64,000 nucleotides of DNA from Pseudofabraea citricarpa (Eukaryota; Ascomycota; Leotiomycetes; Helotiales; Dermateaceae), in contig JAPWGK010000008.1 of assembly GCA_029641185.1 (NCBI GenBank), forward strand, positions 1,488,001 through 1,552,000, read 5' to 3'. Positions 50,801 through 63,373 of the stretch are shown here, piece by piece. A program made the translations under genes and the position numbers. Numbering within the stretch: the first letter of the stretch is position 1; the number at the start of each line of letters is the position of its first letter. The notes below the pieces were generated by a model. That model was not told the origin of the DNA. It did not search any database and was given only the letters and a program-made list of their open reading frames with translations.

Positions 50801-51540
50801 GTAAATAATAAGAAGGATACTTATTAGCTTAATAAAATAAATATAATATTTTTTTATAATATTTATATAAGATATAAATTAAAGAAATTTATTTAAAAAG
50901 AAAAAGTTTATATTTTTACTAATAATATTAAGCTTTTAGAAGATAAGATTATTATTAAAATACTAATACGTCTAAACCTTAGAGATCCTAATAAGTTTTT
51001 ATTAAGCCTTAAGATAAAGCTTATTAATAACTTACTTAATCCTTTAAAATTATTCTTATAATTATAAGATTAACCTAATAATCTTAGGCTAACTTCCTAA
51101 GTATTAGCTAAGATAAGTTAATAAGATAATATATAAGAAATCTTTTTAGAGGAAGCTAATAATAATAAAATTAATATAATTATTAAAAGTACTAAAAAAG
51201 AAATATTAGAAAAAGCTTTTATTATATAATCCTAAGTAATTATATAAGTTATTTATATAAAAAAGATTATTAGATAATAAGAATTTAATAAATAATAAGA
51301 ATTAATTTTATATAAAAAAAAGCTAATAATAATAATAAGATAAGAAATTAATTATAATATATTAATAATAATATATAAAAGACTAAGAGTAAAACGCTTT
51401 TTTCTAGAATATCTTTTTTATTCTTAGCTTAATATAAGATATTTTAATACCTAGTATTTTAAAGAAAAAATTATAATCGGCTTAAGATTTAAATATCTTT
51501 TAATAACTTCTTTTATTTAATATCTTATTAATAAATTTCC
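47830..51540 (+). pseudogene. Ty3/Gypsy pol: reverse transcriptase, RNase H, integrase, RIP-inactivated
   Basis: One plus-strand frame (phase 2; checked at 48,440, 48,632, 48,887, 50,288 and 51,437) runs for over 1,050 codons with only RIP-type stops. RT: a LPPPxxxFxEEF-like block at about 48,380, INLFSSYN at 48,440 (DLFSGYD in relatives) and the catalytic Asp pair at 48,638-48,643 in an FLxxISIKxP context. Connection/RNase H: NIKEIRIFLGI at about 48,896 and the LFDFKVVYIPSKKN block at about 49,420-49,465 that precedes the last RNase H residues. Integrase: STYNPYT-SLIKRR at about 50,288 (AYHPxTxGxxER in active elements), then a long C-terminal part ending in a KRFFLEYLFYSQL block near 51,390. 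RT before integrase marks it as Gypsy. Its length and C-terminal extension match fungal Gypsy polyproteins as I remember them. LTRs not found. Confidence 0.88.
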
Positions 51541-51800
51541 TTTTATATTATTATTATTATTTTTATATATTATTTATTTAAGTTTAATTTTAATTTCTTA
51601 ATTTAAGTATTATCTTTTTATTTTATTTTTTTTATAATTAAGAGATAACTAATATATTAAGAGAAAAAAAAAAATCCTTAAATTATAAAAAGTCTTTTAG
51701 GGATTAAAAGTTATAATAAAACTCTAAGAGTTTTTACTAAGTATATATTAAGTATTTTATATATTATTAATAAGTTTACCTAAGTAATTTTTTAAATAAT
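51541..51800. other. AT-rich spacer after Gypsy pol
   Basis: Expected place of the Gypsy 3' end. A purine run (gagaaaaaaaaaaa-type, near 51,660) could be a polypurine tract, but no LTR was recognised. Confidence 0.35.
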
Positions 51801-54800
51801 TTTAAATAAAATTTATATAAATATAAGATAAAATATTATAAATTATTAAGTAAAATAATATTTTAATTTTATAAATATAAATCTATTTATTTATCTAAAT
51901 ATATAATTATATATAAGACTAAGTATTAAAAAATAAGAACTTTAAACCTAGAAATAATCTATTATTATAAACGCTTAAATAAAAACTTTATAAAAATAAA
52001 ATATAAAAGGATTTCTTACTAAGACTCCTAGATTATATATAAAATCTACTTAGTAAACTCCTTAAATTTATTAAAATTATTATAAAAGCGAATTAATTTA
52101 TTTTAACTAATATTATTATTAGGTTTAATAAAAATAATAATAAAAATAAATATAAGAATAATAATAATAAAAGTATTAATAATAAGCTTTTTCTCTAAAT
52201 AATTAACTTTCTTAAGAATCTCTAGAATCTTATTATACTTTTTATAAGCTTTATAAAGCTCTAAGTAATTCTTAGGAAATAATAAAAGATTCTTTTTATA
52301 AAAGTAATTATAAATTATTAATATAATTTATTTTAAATTATATATAATATTAACTAAAATCTAAAGCTTATTTAAATATATATTTAATCTCTTAGTTATT
52401 TTATCTTTTTTATTCTAAGTATTATAAAAGTAATATAATATAAATATCTTATTTTAAATCTTAAGAATAAAAATATCTAATTTATTAAAATACTTAGGCT
52501 AAGATAATATTAGCTAAGATTATATAAGTTAGGAATAAGTTATTTATACGAATATAATATTTTAAGTAATTAAAACTAATAATATAAAAATTATATTTAT
52601 TATCTAAAAGATAAAAATAATTAAGTAATATAATAAATATAAAAAAGATTTTCTTAATATAAAAAGAATATAAGAATAATTTTATAAGAGCTTTTAGCTT
52701 TCTAGAAGATAATAAAAAAATAAAAGTAATATTAAAAATATTATAATACGATTACTTTAAAAGTAAAAAGATTTAATTATTATTAGGATTAAAAAAATAC
52801 TTTAGAATATTCTTTAGGTATATAAAAATCTTTTACTAAGAGTATATTTTATAAGATAAAAAAATAAAAAGAGATTTTTTTTCTTTTTCTTAATTATTAT
52901 TTTTATTATAAGAATTATTATTAATATTTATACTTATATTTTTAGCTTATTAATTAATAATCTTATTAATACGATTAAAATCGCTAGTATTAAAAGGATT
53001 AATATCTTTATTAATAATAAAAATAATAATATCCTTAGAAATACTTATATTATCTTTTAGATTTATAATTAAGTTTTTTAAAATTATAATCTTATTATCT
53101 TTCTCTTTAGCTTAGAAAAATAAATATAATTTAACTTAATAATATAACTACTTATATTTCTTAACTAAAATATTAAATTAATCTTCTTTTAATTTAATTA
53201 AAATAATAAGTAACTTAGTCTTAGTATTAAAAGTAAAAGACTAAGTTAAAGCTTAACTTTATAATTAAGTCTAATAACTAGAGGTTAAAATACTAGTAAA
53301 TAAAAAACTAATATTACTTAATAATTAATTATCTTTTAACTTAAGAGTTATTAGAATAATCTTTTTAACTAGAAAATCTAAGTATTATTTTAAATTATAA
53401 ATTTAATCTTCTAGGATAATATTTATAAATTTTAGAAACTTCTTTTAAATAAACTTAAGATTATTAGTAATAATCTTTTTCTTTTAATAAATATAAAATA
53501 AATTCTTTATATTATATATTAAGTTTTATAAATACTTAGTTAATACTTAGTAAGGTTTTATAAAATAAAAAAATAAACTTACTAAAAAGTAATTAATAAA
53601 CTAAAGCTTTTTTTCTTATTTCTTAGTATAAAAGCTCTTTTATAAAGTTAAGATTTTCTTAAAATAATTATAAGTAAGCTTTTTTACTTTTAATTTATTT
53701 TTATTTAAAAAATTAAATAAAATATCTAATATAATCTTTTTTTTTATTTTCTTAAGCTAAAACTTCTTCCTAAAGCTAAAATTAATAATTAGATAATAAA
53801 TTAGAAGACTAAGAAACTTATAAAAATAAACGTAAGTTTTATAAAAGTAATATAATAAAACTTATAAATAATAATTAGATAATTATAATATTTTACTAAA
53901 AGATTTTAAGTATTATTAGATAAATCTAATTTATAATACGTATCTTTTAGTACTTAGAGCGAGTTTTTTTTTAGAAATATATTATATAAAACTTTAAAAA
54001 TAAAAGTAATTATTTTATTTTTATTATTAAATATATTAAATAAAAAATAATTATATTCTAGGAATATAAAAGCTTTATCTTATTATATTATTTTACTAAT
54101 AATCTTTTATTTTATAGGTTATATATTCTTAAGATTATTAGAAATAATCAGATTATTAAAATTAATAAAATATTTAGGTAAACTTAATTTTATATAAAAT
54201 TTATATTAATATTTAATAATTAACTTAAAAATAATTTATTATTTAGTAAGATAAAATTTATTCTTAAGCTTATTAAGAGTATTATATAAGGTAATAAAAT
54301 CTAAGAATATTAAAATTAAGTTAAAGTATATATTTATTAACTTATTAATATTTATAATTATTTTTTTCTTTAGAATAAAAATAACTTATATAAGAGTTAG
54401 CTTAAGCTTAAATATAATTAATTAGTACGTATACTTATTTAAAATAATAAATATTCTTATAATAACTTAGTATATAAAATATCTTAATAAAATATTATTT
54501 ATTTTTTATAAGATAATCTAATAAAATTTTTGTAAAATAAGAAAAAATAAGAAACTTATATAAAAAAATACTAATATAAGTATTATCTTTTATTATAATA
54601 ATAAGTCCTTATATTTAATATAAGCGCTTATAATTAATTATACGAACTTTTATTAAGCTTTTATAAAAGATAATAAAAGAAAGAAAAATAAACTTATTAT
54701 ATTAAAATAATTTATAGTTAGCTTCTTAGGAATAAGATTAAAAGTTTTATACTTAGATTAAAGTTATAATATATAAGATAATTAATATAAAAGTAAATTA

Positions 54801-55000
54801 ATACGTATTATTAACTTATATAATAAGATTAATAATAAATAATTTAAAAACTAGAGAATAAAAATTATAAAAGGATTTATTATATCTAAAAGTAAAAAGA
54901 TAAATATATTAAAGATTAAAAGAAAAAAATAATAAAAATCTAATAAGATATTATAAAATTAAAGTTATAAAGATATTTTAGTTTAATTCGAATAAAAGAA
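51801..55000 (-). pseudogene. RIP-decayed minus-strand reading frames, unrecognised
   Basis: On the minus strand, segments around 54,560-53,900, 53,160-52,650 and 52,310-52,080 are open apart from RIP-type stops. The lowest segment reads LELYKAYKKYNKILEILKKV (around 52,250) and then a run of Ile/Phe that looks like a membrane segment (around 52,170-52,110). The segments are not all in one phase. The order would be a long protein with a hydrophobic stretch near its C-terminus, or two proteins. I could not place it in a family and saw no reverse transcriptase or transposase signature. Confidence 0.33.
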
Positions 55001-56500
55001 GCAAAAGAATTTATAAGTAAAAGATAATTCGATTAAAATATTTTTTTTTTATATAATAAAAGATAAATATTATAATTATAATTAAAAGGAAAAATATAAT
55101 ATTAAATTAATCTTTAGAAAATAAAAATAATAAATATTAGAGTTTATAATATATCTAAAAAAAAAAAAAAGAAAATTATAATTTTATATCTTAAGTTAAA
55201 AGATTTTTTATAATTCAAACGCTTAGTTTTATACTAAGAATAATAATTCTTATAAGAGATCTAAGCTAAGAATAACTTAACTAATTATTAAGAATATTTA
55301 TTAAAAGAATATAAGTTTATTTATTATAAGAGAAAAATAATCTAAGAGTTATAAGATTATCTTTTAAGAGATAATTAAAAAAGCGAATTATAATAACTTA
55401 GAGTTATAAGAAATATATATCTTATATTTTAACTTTAATTTATTAAAGATAAAAAATACCTAATAATATTATAAGAAAGGTTATTATATAAGAGATAAAT
55501 ATAATAAGATTATATACTTAATTTTATTATTTTCTTTATTTTTATAAGAAATTATTATTACCTTAGATATTATTATATAAAGATTTTATAAGTATTTTTT
55601 AAGCGTTCTAGGAGTTATATATTATTATTTATATTTTACTATTATAATTAATTAATAACTTCTTTTATCTTTTACTTTTATAACTATTAATTCGATTACT
55701 AAATATATCTTATATATAATTATATATATTATATTAGTTACTAGTTATATTTATAATATTATAAATTCAAATACGCTCTAATATTTATTATCTTATTATA
55801 ATAATAATAATATTAGTATTAGGATATTATAAATATTCTTATTATTAATAATTTTCTTAGACTTATATATAATTAATTATAACCTCTTATTATTAGGTTA
55901 TAATATTATAAAAAGCTATAATCTTCGAAGTATTACTTATATTCTAGGTTTAAGGGATTTTTAGGAAAAAAAGAAAGAAGATTAAAATTAAGTATAAGTA
56001 AGAGATATTTATATAATATATTATAATTATATTTCTTTTTTTATTATTATCTTTTCTATTATTAACTTTTTTATTATTATTTTACTATTATTCTTATTAT
56101 TATAATTTATTAATATATATATATTTTTTATATATATTATATATATCTTATAAGCTATAATAATAAAACTAATAGCTTTTTATAATACTTATAAGTATAT
56201 ATTAACATTTTATAACCTTATAAAGTATAAGGATTTTAATATTAATATTATATATATAATTTATTACTTATCTTTTAGTAACTAAATTTTCCTTTTTTCC
56301 TAAATCTTAAATATATAAGATATCTTTTTATTTATAATAATATTAAATCTTTTTAATTTATTTTTTAATATAATTTATAATTTTAATATTATCTTTTAAG
56401 AGAAAAAAAATTTATCTTAATTAGAATTAATTTATATTTATATTACTTTCTTAAAGTTATTAATAAGTATATTATTAATAGTATTATATATACTTTTAAT
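55001..56500. other. AT-rich RIP-mutated DNA, no assignable gene
   Basis: Includes A-runs (near 55,155) and TA-rich stretches. Neither strand gives a recognisable protein motif. Confidence 0.45.
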
Positions 56501-57000
56501 TAAATATATTAATCTCGCTTTTTATTAGTTTAACTTTTTGTTTTTTTCTCTTTTTTTCTCTCTCTTATAATTCTTTTAATAACTTTTATCTCTTAATTAT
56601 ATTAGTATTATATATATTATTTAAACTCTTTTACTTTTTCTTTTCTTTCTTTTCTTTCTTCCTCTTATAACTCTTTTTATTACTTATTTCTTTATATTTT
56701 ATTATTCTTTTTTCCTTCTTCTTATAACTTTCTCTTTTATTTACTTCTTATTTATACTAATATTATATATATTATTTTAACTTTTTAACTCTTTTTTCTC
56801 TTTTTCCCTCTTATAACTCTTTTTATAATAATCTTATCTTTCGATTTATTATAATACTCTTTTATTTTCTTTTTATATAATCGTATAATATCTTAATTAT
56901 AATATTAGTTATCTTTTTAATTAAAAGTATCCTTATTTTAACTTATTTTATATTCTAAGTTAACTAATATTATATATAAGATTAATTTATATCTTTCTTA
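56501..57000. repeat. Pyrimidine-rich degenerate repeats on the plus strand
   Basis: Stretches of T/C with 'tctcttataactctttt' recur at about 56,560, 56,665, 56,725 and 56,810, separated by 'tattatatatattatttaa' motifs, suggesting a degenerate tandem unit of roughly 90-180 bp. The complementary strand is homopurine-like and, as with the tracts at 3.48 and 46.5 kb, poor in RIP targets. Confidence 0.55.
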
Positions 57001-57299
57001 CTAGCTTTACTTTATAATATATAATATATAATATAAGTAATACTAATAAAATAATAATCGTATAATCTTATAATTATTAGTTAATTTTTAAATAATAAAT
57101 TTAAATAAGTAGATAATATTAACTTTTTTTTTATTTCTTCTCTTTTTTCCTAGAGTTTAAGATTAAGTTAACCTTCTAATAAAAAACTTTTATATAATTA
57201 ATAGATTTATAATATTTTTCTCTTTTTCTTTTTATAGCTAATTATTTCTTAGGTTCTTAAAATAACCTAATTATATACTTTTATTTATTCCTATTATAT

Positions 57300-57625
57300 T
57301 ATAATATATCTTTATCTTAAGAAGTATTTTTCTTTTATTATTACTAGTTCTTACTAATATTTTTATAAATACTTTTTAATATTCTTTTCTCGCCTCTTAA
57401 TATTACTTTATAATAAATATTTATTTTAGGAAGTATTTCTCTTTTATTATTACTTATTTCTATTAATACTTTTATAAATACTTTTTAATACTTTTCTCTT
57501 ATCTCTTAATATTACTTTATAATAAATATTTATTTTAGGAAGTATTTCTCTCTTATAATTACTTATTCTTACTAATATTTTTATAAATAATTTTTATTAC
57601 TCTTTCTTTACTTACTAATATTTTA
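57300..57625. repeat. Tandem array, 109-bp unit, three copies
   Basis: Units marked by 'gaagtatttctcttttatta' begin at about 57,321, 57,430 and 57,539 (109-bp spacing) and share a 'tttttataaatactttttaat' middle and a 'tcttaatattactttataat' end. Differences are almost all transitions, one of them at a CpG (tctcgcctc versus tcttatctc). Confidence 0.82.
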
Positions 57626-58990
57626 ATATATTAATAATATCTTATAACTTCTTAGGGGATATCTTATTTTATATTTTATAGTTTTTAATCTTAACTTATT
57701 ATTAATAATATATACGGCTTAGGTAAGCTTTTTATATTAGTATAAGTAAGAGTTAAATTATAATAGCCTAAAAGCTTTTTAAGTAGCTAAGTTTATTATA
57801 ATTAGATATAAAATACTAGCTAATAGCTAAATCTTTTTATATCTTATTAGCTTATCTTTCTTTTAAGAAATATAATAATAAATAAGTAAGTAAAATATTA
57901 ATTTTTATTTAATTTTCTTTTCTTTTTATTTTAATTTTATTTTAACTTCTTACTAATAGGGTTCGACCTAATATATATTTTTAGGGATATTCTAGGCTTA
58001 TAAATTTCAACTAATATCTTAAGCTTTTCGATTATATTATTAACTTTAACTTTTTAACTTTAATAATATAATATAAAAGAGAGAACTAATAAAGTTCTTA
58101 GTAATATATATTTTTTATATTTCTTTTATTTTATTATTATTTATAAAAGCTATAAATTTATAATAATCTTTTAGAAGTTATTTATATTTATTACTTTATT
58201 TTTTATTATTATAAATTCTAGGTTTTAAACTTTCGAATATTAGAAAATATAATAAAAGATATATTAGGATAAGAGGAAAATATAATTACTTAGGATTATA
58301 TAATTATAATTTTTATATAAATTTATAATTTTTAGAATTATTTTAATAATTTATTAAATTACTTATATATTTAGGTATTTTTAAACCTTTTATAAGGTTT
58401 AATAAGTTATTTACTTTAGTTTTATCTAAGTAATTATATTATAAAATATAATATAATAATATACTTATTCCTAACTTTTATATAAGCTTTTTTATAGGTT
58501 ATATTATTTATCTAAGAATATAATCTTATATAACTTCCCTAAAATTAGTAATAAGATAATAATTATAACTTTTAACTAAGAAGTAAGATACTAAATTATA
58601 ATAAACCTAGCTAAACTTTTAGCGTTTAAGAATATATAAGTATTATTTTTATTTTATTTAATCTTTCCTTCTTAGTAATAAGAGAGGCTTCTTTTAAGAT
58701 ATCTTAAACTTACTTTTAGTTTTAGTTATTAGTATTATAAAAATTATTATATTAAACCGATTAAAGCTAAGAATTTATCTACTTATAAAAAGGTTCTAGG
58801 CTATTAAAATAAGCTTATAAGTATATAAAAGTTATATATTATTTTTATTATATAATAGTTTATATATAATAATAATATAATTTATTTATTATAACTAGTA
58901 GGAATTCTTCTTATTATTCTTTTAAGCTTTATACTAAAGGAATAAAATATATCTTAAGGAAAAGTTTATTATTAAAACTCTAATAATAAT
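57626..58990. other. AT-rich RIP-mutated DNA, no assignable gene
   Basis: Contains a few GC-containing islands (acggcttaggtaag near 57,714, gggttcgacc near 57,959) but no recognisable coding motif on either strand. Confidence 0.45.
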
Positions 58991-59001
58991 CTTCTTTTCT
59001 T

Positions 59002-59196
59002 TAACTTAGATTAATAATTCTTAGGAAAGTAATTTTAAGGATTTATTCTCTTTTTTTTTAGTTTTTCTTAAGAATTACTTCTCTTTTTTAACTTAGACTT
59101 ATAATTCTTAGGAAAATAATTTTAAGGATTTATTTTATTTTTTTTTATTTTTTCCTAAGAATTATATTATTTTCCTAAGAATTATAAGTTTAAGTT
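59002..59196. repeat. Direct duplication carrying a 31-bp inverted repeat (hairpin)
   Basis: A block beginning 'aacttaga' at 59,002 recurs at 59,090 (88-bp spacing). The second copy's first 31 bp (59,090-59,120) are the inverted complement, with one mismatch, of 59,166-59,196, separated by a 45-bp T-rich loop. The structure could be the end of a small inverted-repeat element or a foldback. Confidence 0.75.
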
Positions 59197-59439
59197 AAAG
59201 AAAAAAAGATTAACTTACCTTTTATTCTTAGACCTAGTATTCTTATAAGTATATCTAAGAAAAGAAATCTAGATAATCTTATAACTTAAAATTTAAAGTT
59301 AGATATACCTAATATTATTATAATTAAAGATATATCTCCTCTACTAATATAACTTAATTATAGTTAAAGCTAAGTAATAAGAGAGAAAAAAGCTTATATA
59401 TAACTTATATCTTATTACTAATTAAAATATAAAATAAAT

Positions 59440-61250
59440 CTAATAAAATAACTAGTTTCTATAAAACGAATAAAAACTAAGCTAGGATTATAACTTATCG
59501 ATTTAGATATTAATAAGAATATAAAGCTATAACTTCTAAAAAAAGAAGTAAAAGAAAAAGAAGAAAAACTAAGATAAACTTAGAAGAATATAAAATTAAT
59601 ATATAAGAGAAAAGAAAAAAATACTAAAATTAAGGTAATAAAAACTAGTTATAAGAAAGAGTTTCAAGTTATAAATACTAATAAATACTTTTAGGTAGAT
59701 AATATATCTATAATAAGACTAAATAAAATATATATAAGAAACTAATTAATAATTAAAATAATTAGAAACCTAATTACTTATAATTTTAAGCTACTTATAT
59801 TCTTTTAATATTTTAAGATTAGTCTAGAATATTAACTAATCTAATTTTAAGATATTAACTTAACTTAAATTATACGCTCGATTAATTATAATATAAGCTT
59901 AATTATATTAAAAAATATTCTTATCTAAGCTAAGATATATATTATTAAGACTAGGTTCTTAGACTTTATAAATAATTAATATATAAGCGTTTATAATAGG
60001 TAATTATAATTACTTATAAGAAATATTATTAATCGTAAATCTATTATAATTATAATTAATATTAATAACTCGAATACTTTTATTAATAGGAAATATTATA
60101 TTAAAAAGACTTTTCTCTCTAAGGCTAATAATTACTTTATATAAATTATTAGAAATTCTTTTATTAAATAAACGATTAATAAGATATATAACCTAGTATC
60201 TAATTATATATATAATAATAAGAGGAAAATTTATACTTCTTTTAAAAAGCTTAGGATTATACCTTAGGTTTATCTTATTTATAAGCTTATTATTTTTAAA
60301 ATCTTAAGTAAAAAAGATATTATCTTTTTAACTAATATTAGAAAATACTTAAATTATAATATTATTAATAAGATAAGCTTAATCTTTTAATATAACTAAA
60401 AATATTATCTTAAATATTTTTTCTTATATATTAAAGTTAAATATTTTCTCTTATAAGACTTATTTTACTAAGTTATTAATATTCCTAAATCGAATCTTAT
60501 TAAGAAGATAAAAAAAAATATAATTATCACTTTACTTTTAGGGTTTTCTAAGGAATAAAAGGTAGAATAAATATTAGACTAATAATTTAAAGACTTAAAC
60601 TCTTATAATTAAAAGTAGTTATATTAGATCTCTAAATATAATTATATAAATATTATTAAAAACCTTAGAAATATTATTAATTTCTTAGAATAACTTTAAT
60701 ATATAAGTAAAAAGACGTAAATTAATTATAAAAATCTTATTAATAATAAGTATCTTAATATAATAAAGCTTTATTAATTATAATAATTTATTAGTTTTAT
60801 TTCTAAAAAGAGATATACTAAAGTTTAATATATTACTAAATATAAATAAACCTAAATAAATAGTAAAACTACTAATATTATATATTACTTTCTTAGTTAA
60901 AATAAGTAAAAAATATAACTTTTATAAAGCTTTTTTAAATACTTAGAAAACCCCTAATAAAAATAATTTTCTTATTCCTATTAATCTAATAATAAAAAAG
61001 TAATATCTTTTATAAGATAAAGATATTAAGTTTATAACTTTATTATATACTTAATATTAACTTTCTTAGAATATTAAAATAAATATTAGTATAAGAATAA
61101 GTTTCTTAGAAGTCTTAAGTTAACTTATTTAATTTTTAAAGATACCTCTAAGTAATTAATTATAAGTATTAATAAGTAATTATATAAGCTCTAGGTAAAT
61201 TAAATAATATATAATATAATCTCGTTTAATTACATTTTATTAAAATATAA
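59440..61250 (+). pseudogene. RIP-decayed ORF of about 600 codons, unrecognised
   Basis: The plus-strand frame in phase 1 (checked at 59,497, 59,698 and 60,541) runs about 1.8 kb with only RIP-type stops. It opens with a Lys/Glu-rich stretch (KKEVKEKEEK near 59,540), retains one CAA codon (FQV near 59,661) and has mixed hydrophobic-polar sequence afterwards, for example KRKIYTSFKKLRIIP near 60,220. This looks like a former protein of ordinary composition. No family recognised; a transposon ORF or a duplicated host gene are both possible. Confidence 0.42.
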
Positions 61251-62635
61251 GAATCTTCTTAAATATTTTAGGGAAAAGATAAAATATTTAATTTTTATAA
61301 TAATTCTTATTTCTAAGAATCTTCTTATTAGATCTTTATACTTATAATTAAAAAAGTTTTAAAAAAAAGAATAACTTTTTATCTCTTATATATCTTAATA
61401 ATATTTAGATTAAAAATAATTATATAAAGCGATTAGTTTAATATAAATTAAATAGCTTTTATAATATCTCTTATTATTTTAAATAAAAATACTAATAAAT
61501 AATCTTTTAATTATATAATACTTTTTATTATTCCTTTAATTTAATCGTTTATTACTTAGCTTTTTAGTTATTATATTAAAATAATAAAAATACTCGAAGT
61601 ATATAATATTATTAAAAATATTATTATACGAATATACGAAATATTTATCTAAAATATCTAGATAATAAGAGTTATCTAAAAATTATTCTAATACTAATAT
61701 TAGTTTTATAGTTTTACTTCTCTTTTTTAATATAATTATTAGTAAATATAAGTAAGTAATACTAAAATTAAAAATATATTTACTAAGAAAAAGTATTATA
61801 TTTTTTATTAATCTAACTTATCTTATAAAAAGATAAGTAATTATAAAATTTATACTTTTTACTAATACTAGTAATTTTAGCTTTAACTTTATAATATATT
61901 TAGAGATATATAATATTAATTCGTCTAATATATAATACTAGACGTTAATATATTTATCTTATAAAAGGAGAATTTTTAAGTTATATAATATTATATAATA
62001 ATTATCTTCTTTTAATCTCTTATAAGTATATCTTAAGTTTTAGCTATTATAAAATATTAAATATACTAATAAAATAAGAAATTCTTTCTTATATTAGCTA
62101 ATAATAAGATTTAATCCTTTATATAAGTATTACTTATAAGTATAAATATTATATTTTATTATAATAATAAAAAGTAGAGGTTCTAAGACTAAATTAAAAA
62201 GGTTAACTCGAATAAATTTATTATTAATAAGTATAAAAATATCTAATTCGGTCTAATATAAGTTATAAGAGTAAATTATATTATAAAATTAAAATTCCTA
62301 CTAATATATAAATTCTTTTAGCTTACTAAAGTTAGAATATTTAGGATTTTTAAGAAGCTTAATACTTAATTATTATATTCTCTTATAATAATATTAAATT
62401 ATCTCCTAAGGTCGATCTAATAAAAGAATATTAAGAGAAAAAGTTATTTTTAGAATCTTTTTATATCCTAGCTATTACTTATTAAATATTAAAATAATAA
62501 ATAATTATAATATATTTATAAATAATAAGATAAACTATAATTATATATATTAGTCGCTTAGAACTTAAAATAAAATTATTCTTTTATATTATTATTAACA
62601 CGAATTATAATAATATTATTCTAATTATTATAACT
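61251..62635. other. AT-rich RIP-mutated DNA, no assignable gene
   Basis: No recognisable motif on either strand. Composition and dinucleotide pattern are as in the rest of the window. Confidence 0.45.
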
Positions 62636-62639
62636 AGTA

Positions 62640-62795
62640 ATATTATATATACGGCTTATAATAATTATATTTATATATATACGACTTATAATAGTTATAT
62701 TTATATATCTATAAGTTATAATAATTATATCTATATATTTATAGGTTATAATAATTATATTTATATATTTATAGGTTATAATAATAATAACTATT
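62640..62795. repeat. Minisatellite, 30-bp unit, about five copies
   Basis: Unit of 'ggttataataattatattt' plus 'atatatttata', head to tail. The first two copies carry acggctt or acgactt where later ones have atagg or ataag, a CpG/RIP-type variation. Confidence 0.82.
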
Positions 62796-62989
62796 AGAAA
62801 GAATTAACTACTACTAATAAATTATCTCTTAGGATAATTAAAAGCTTTTATATTAAGTTAATAGAAGTAAGTTAATAAATTTTATATATCTAAGAATTAA
62901 AAGTTAAACGATATTATTAAGAAAGTATAATTATTATAAGCTTTTTTAATAATTATTATTAAGATTAAAAATAAACCTACTAAGATACC

Positions 62990-63060
62990 TATAAAGATTC
63001 TCTTAATATTTATAAAGATTCTCTTAATATTTATAAAAATTCTTTTAATACCTAAACCTA
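62990..63060. repeat. Short tandem repeat, about 23-bp unit, three copies
   Basis: 'tataaagattctcttaatat' recurs three times with small differences immediately upstream of the 84-bp array. Confidence 0.65.
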
Positions 63061-63118
63061 AATTAATTACTTATAAAGTTATTATACTTAAAAATATTCT
63101 TTTACTTACTCCTTTTTT

Positions 63119-63373
63119 ATATTCTAAATAACTCTTATATTTATATATTAAGAATAAGATAACTAATATAAATATCTTTTTATCTAGCTAACTTAAATAT
63201 TTTATATTCTAAATAACTCTTATATTTATATATTAAGAATAAGATAATTAATATAAATATTCTTTTATCTAGTTAACTTAAATATTTTATATTCTAAATA
63301 ACTCTTATATTTATATATTAAGAATAAGATAACTAATACGAATACTCTTTTATCTAGCTAACTTAAATATTAA
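63119..63373. repeat. Tandem array, 84-85-bp unit, three copies
   Basis: Units start with tatattctaaataactctt at 63,119, 63,203 and 63,288 and end in agctaacttaaatat. Copies are almost identical; differences are transitions, including one CpG (aatacgaatac versus aatataaatat). Confidence 0.87.

Noticed and set aside
44386..52000. LTRs for the Gypsy element
   Set aside because: No convincing pair of direct repeats was found around the gag-pol region; AT-rich similarity alone was not enough.
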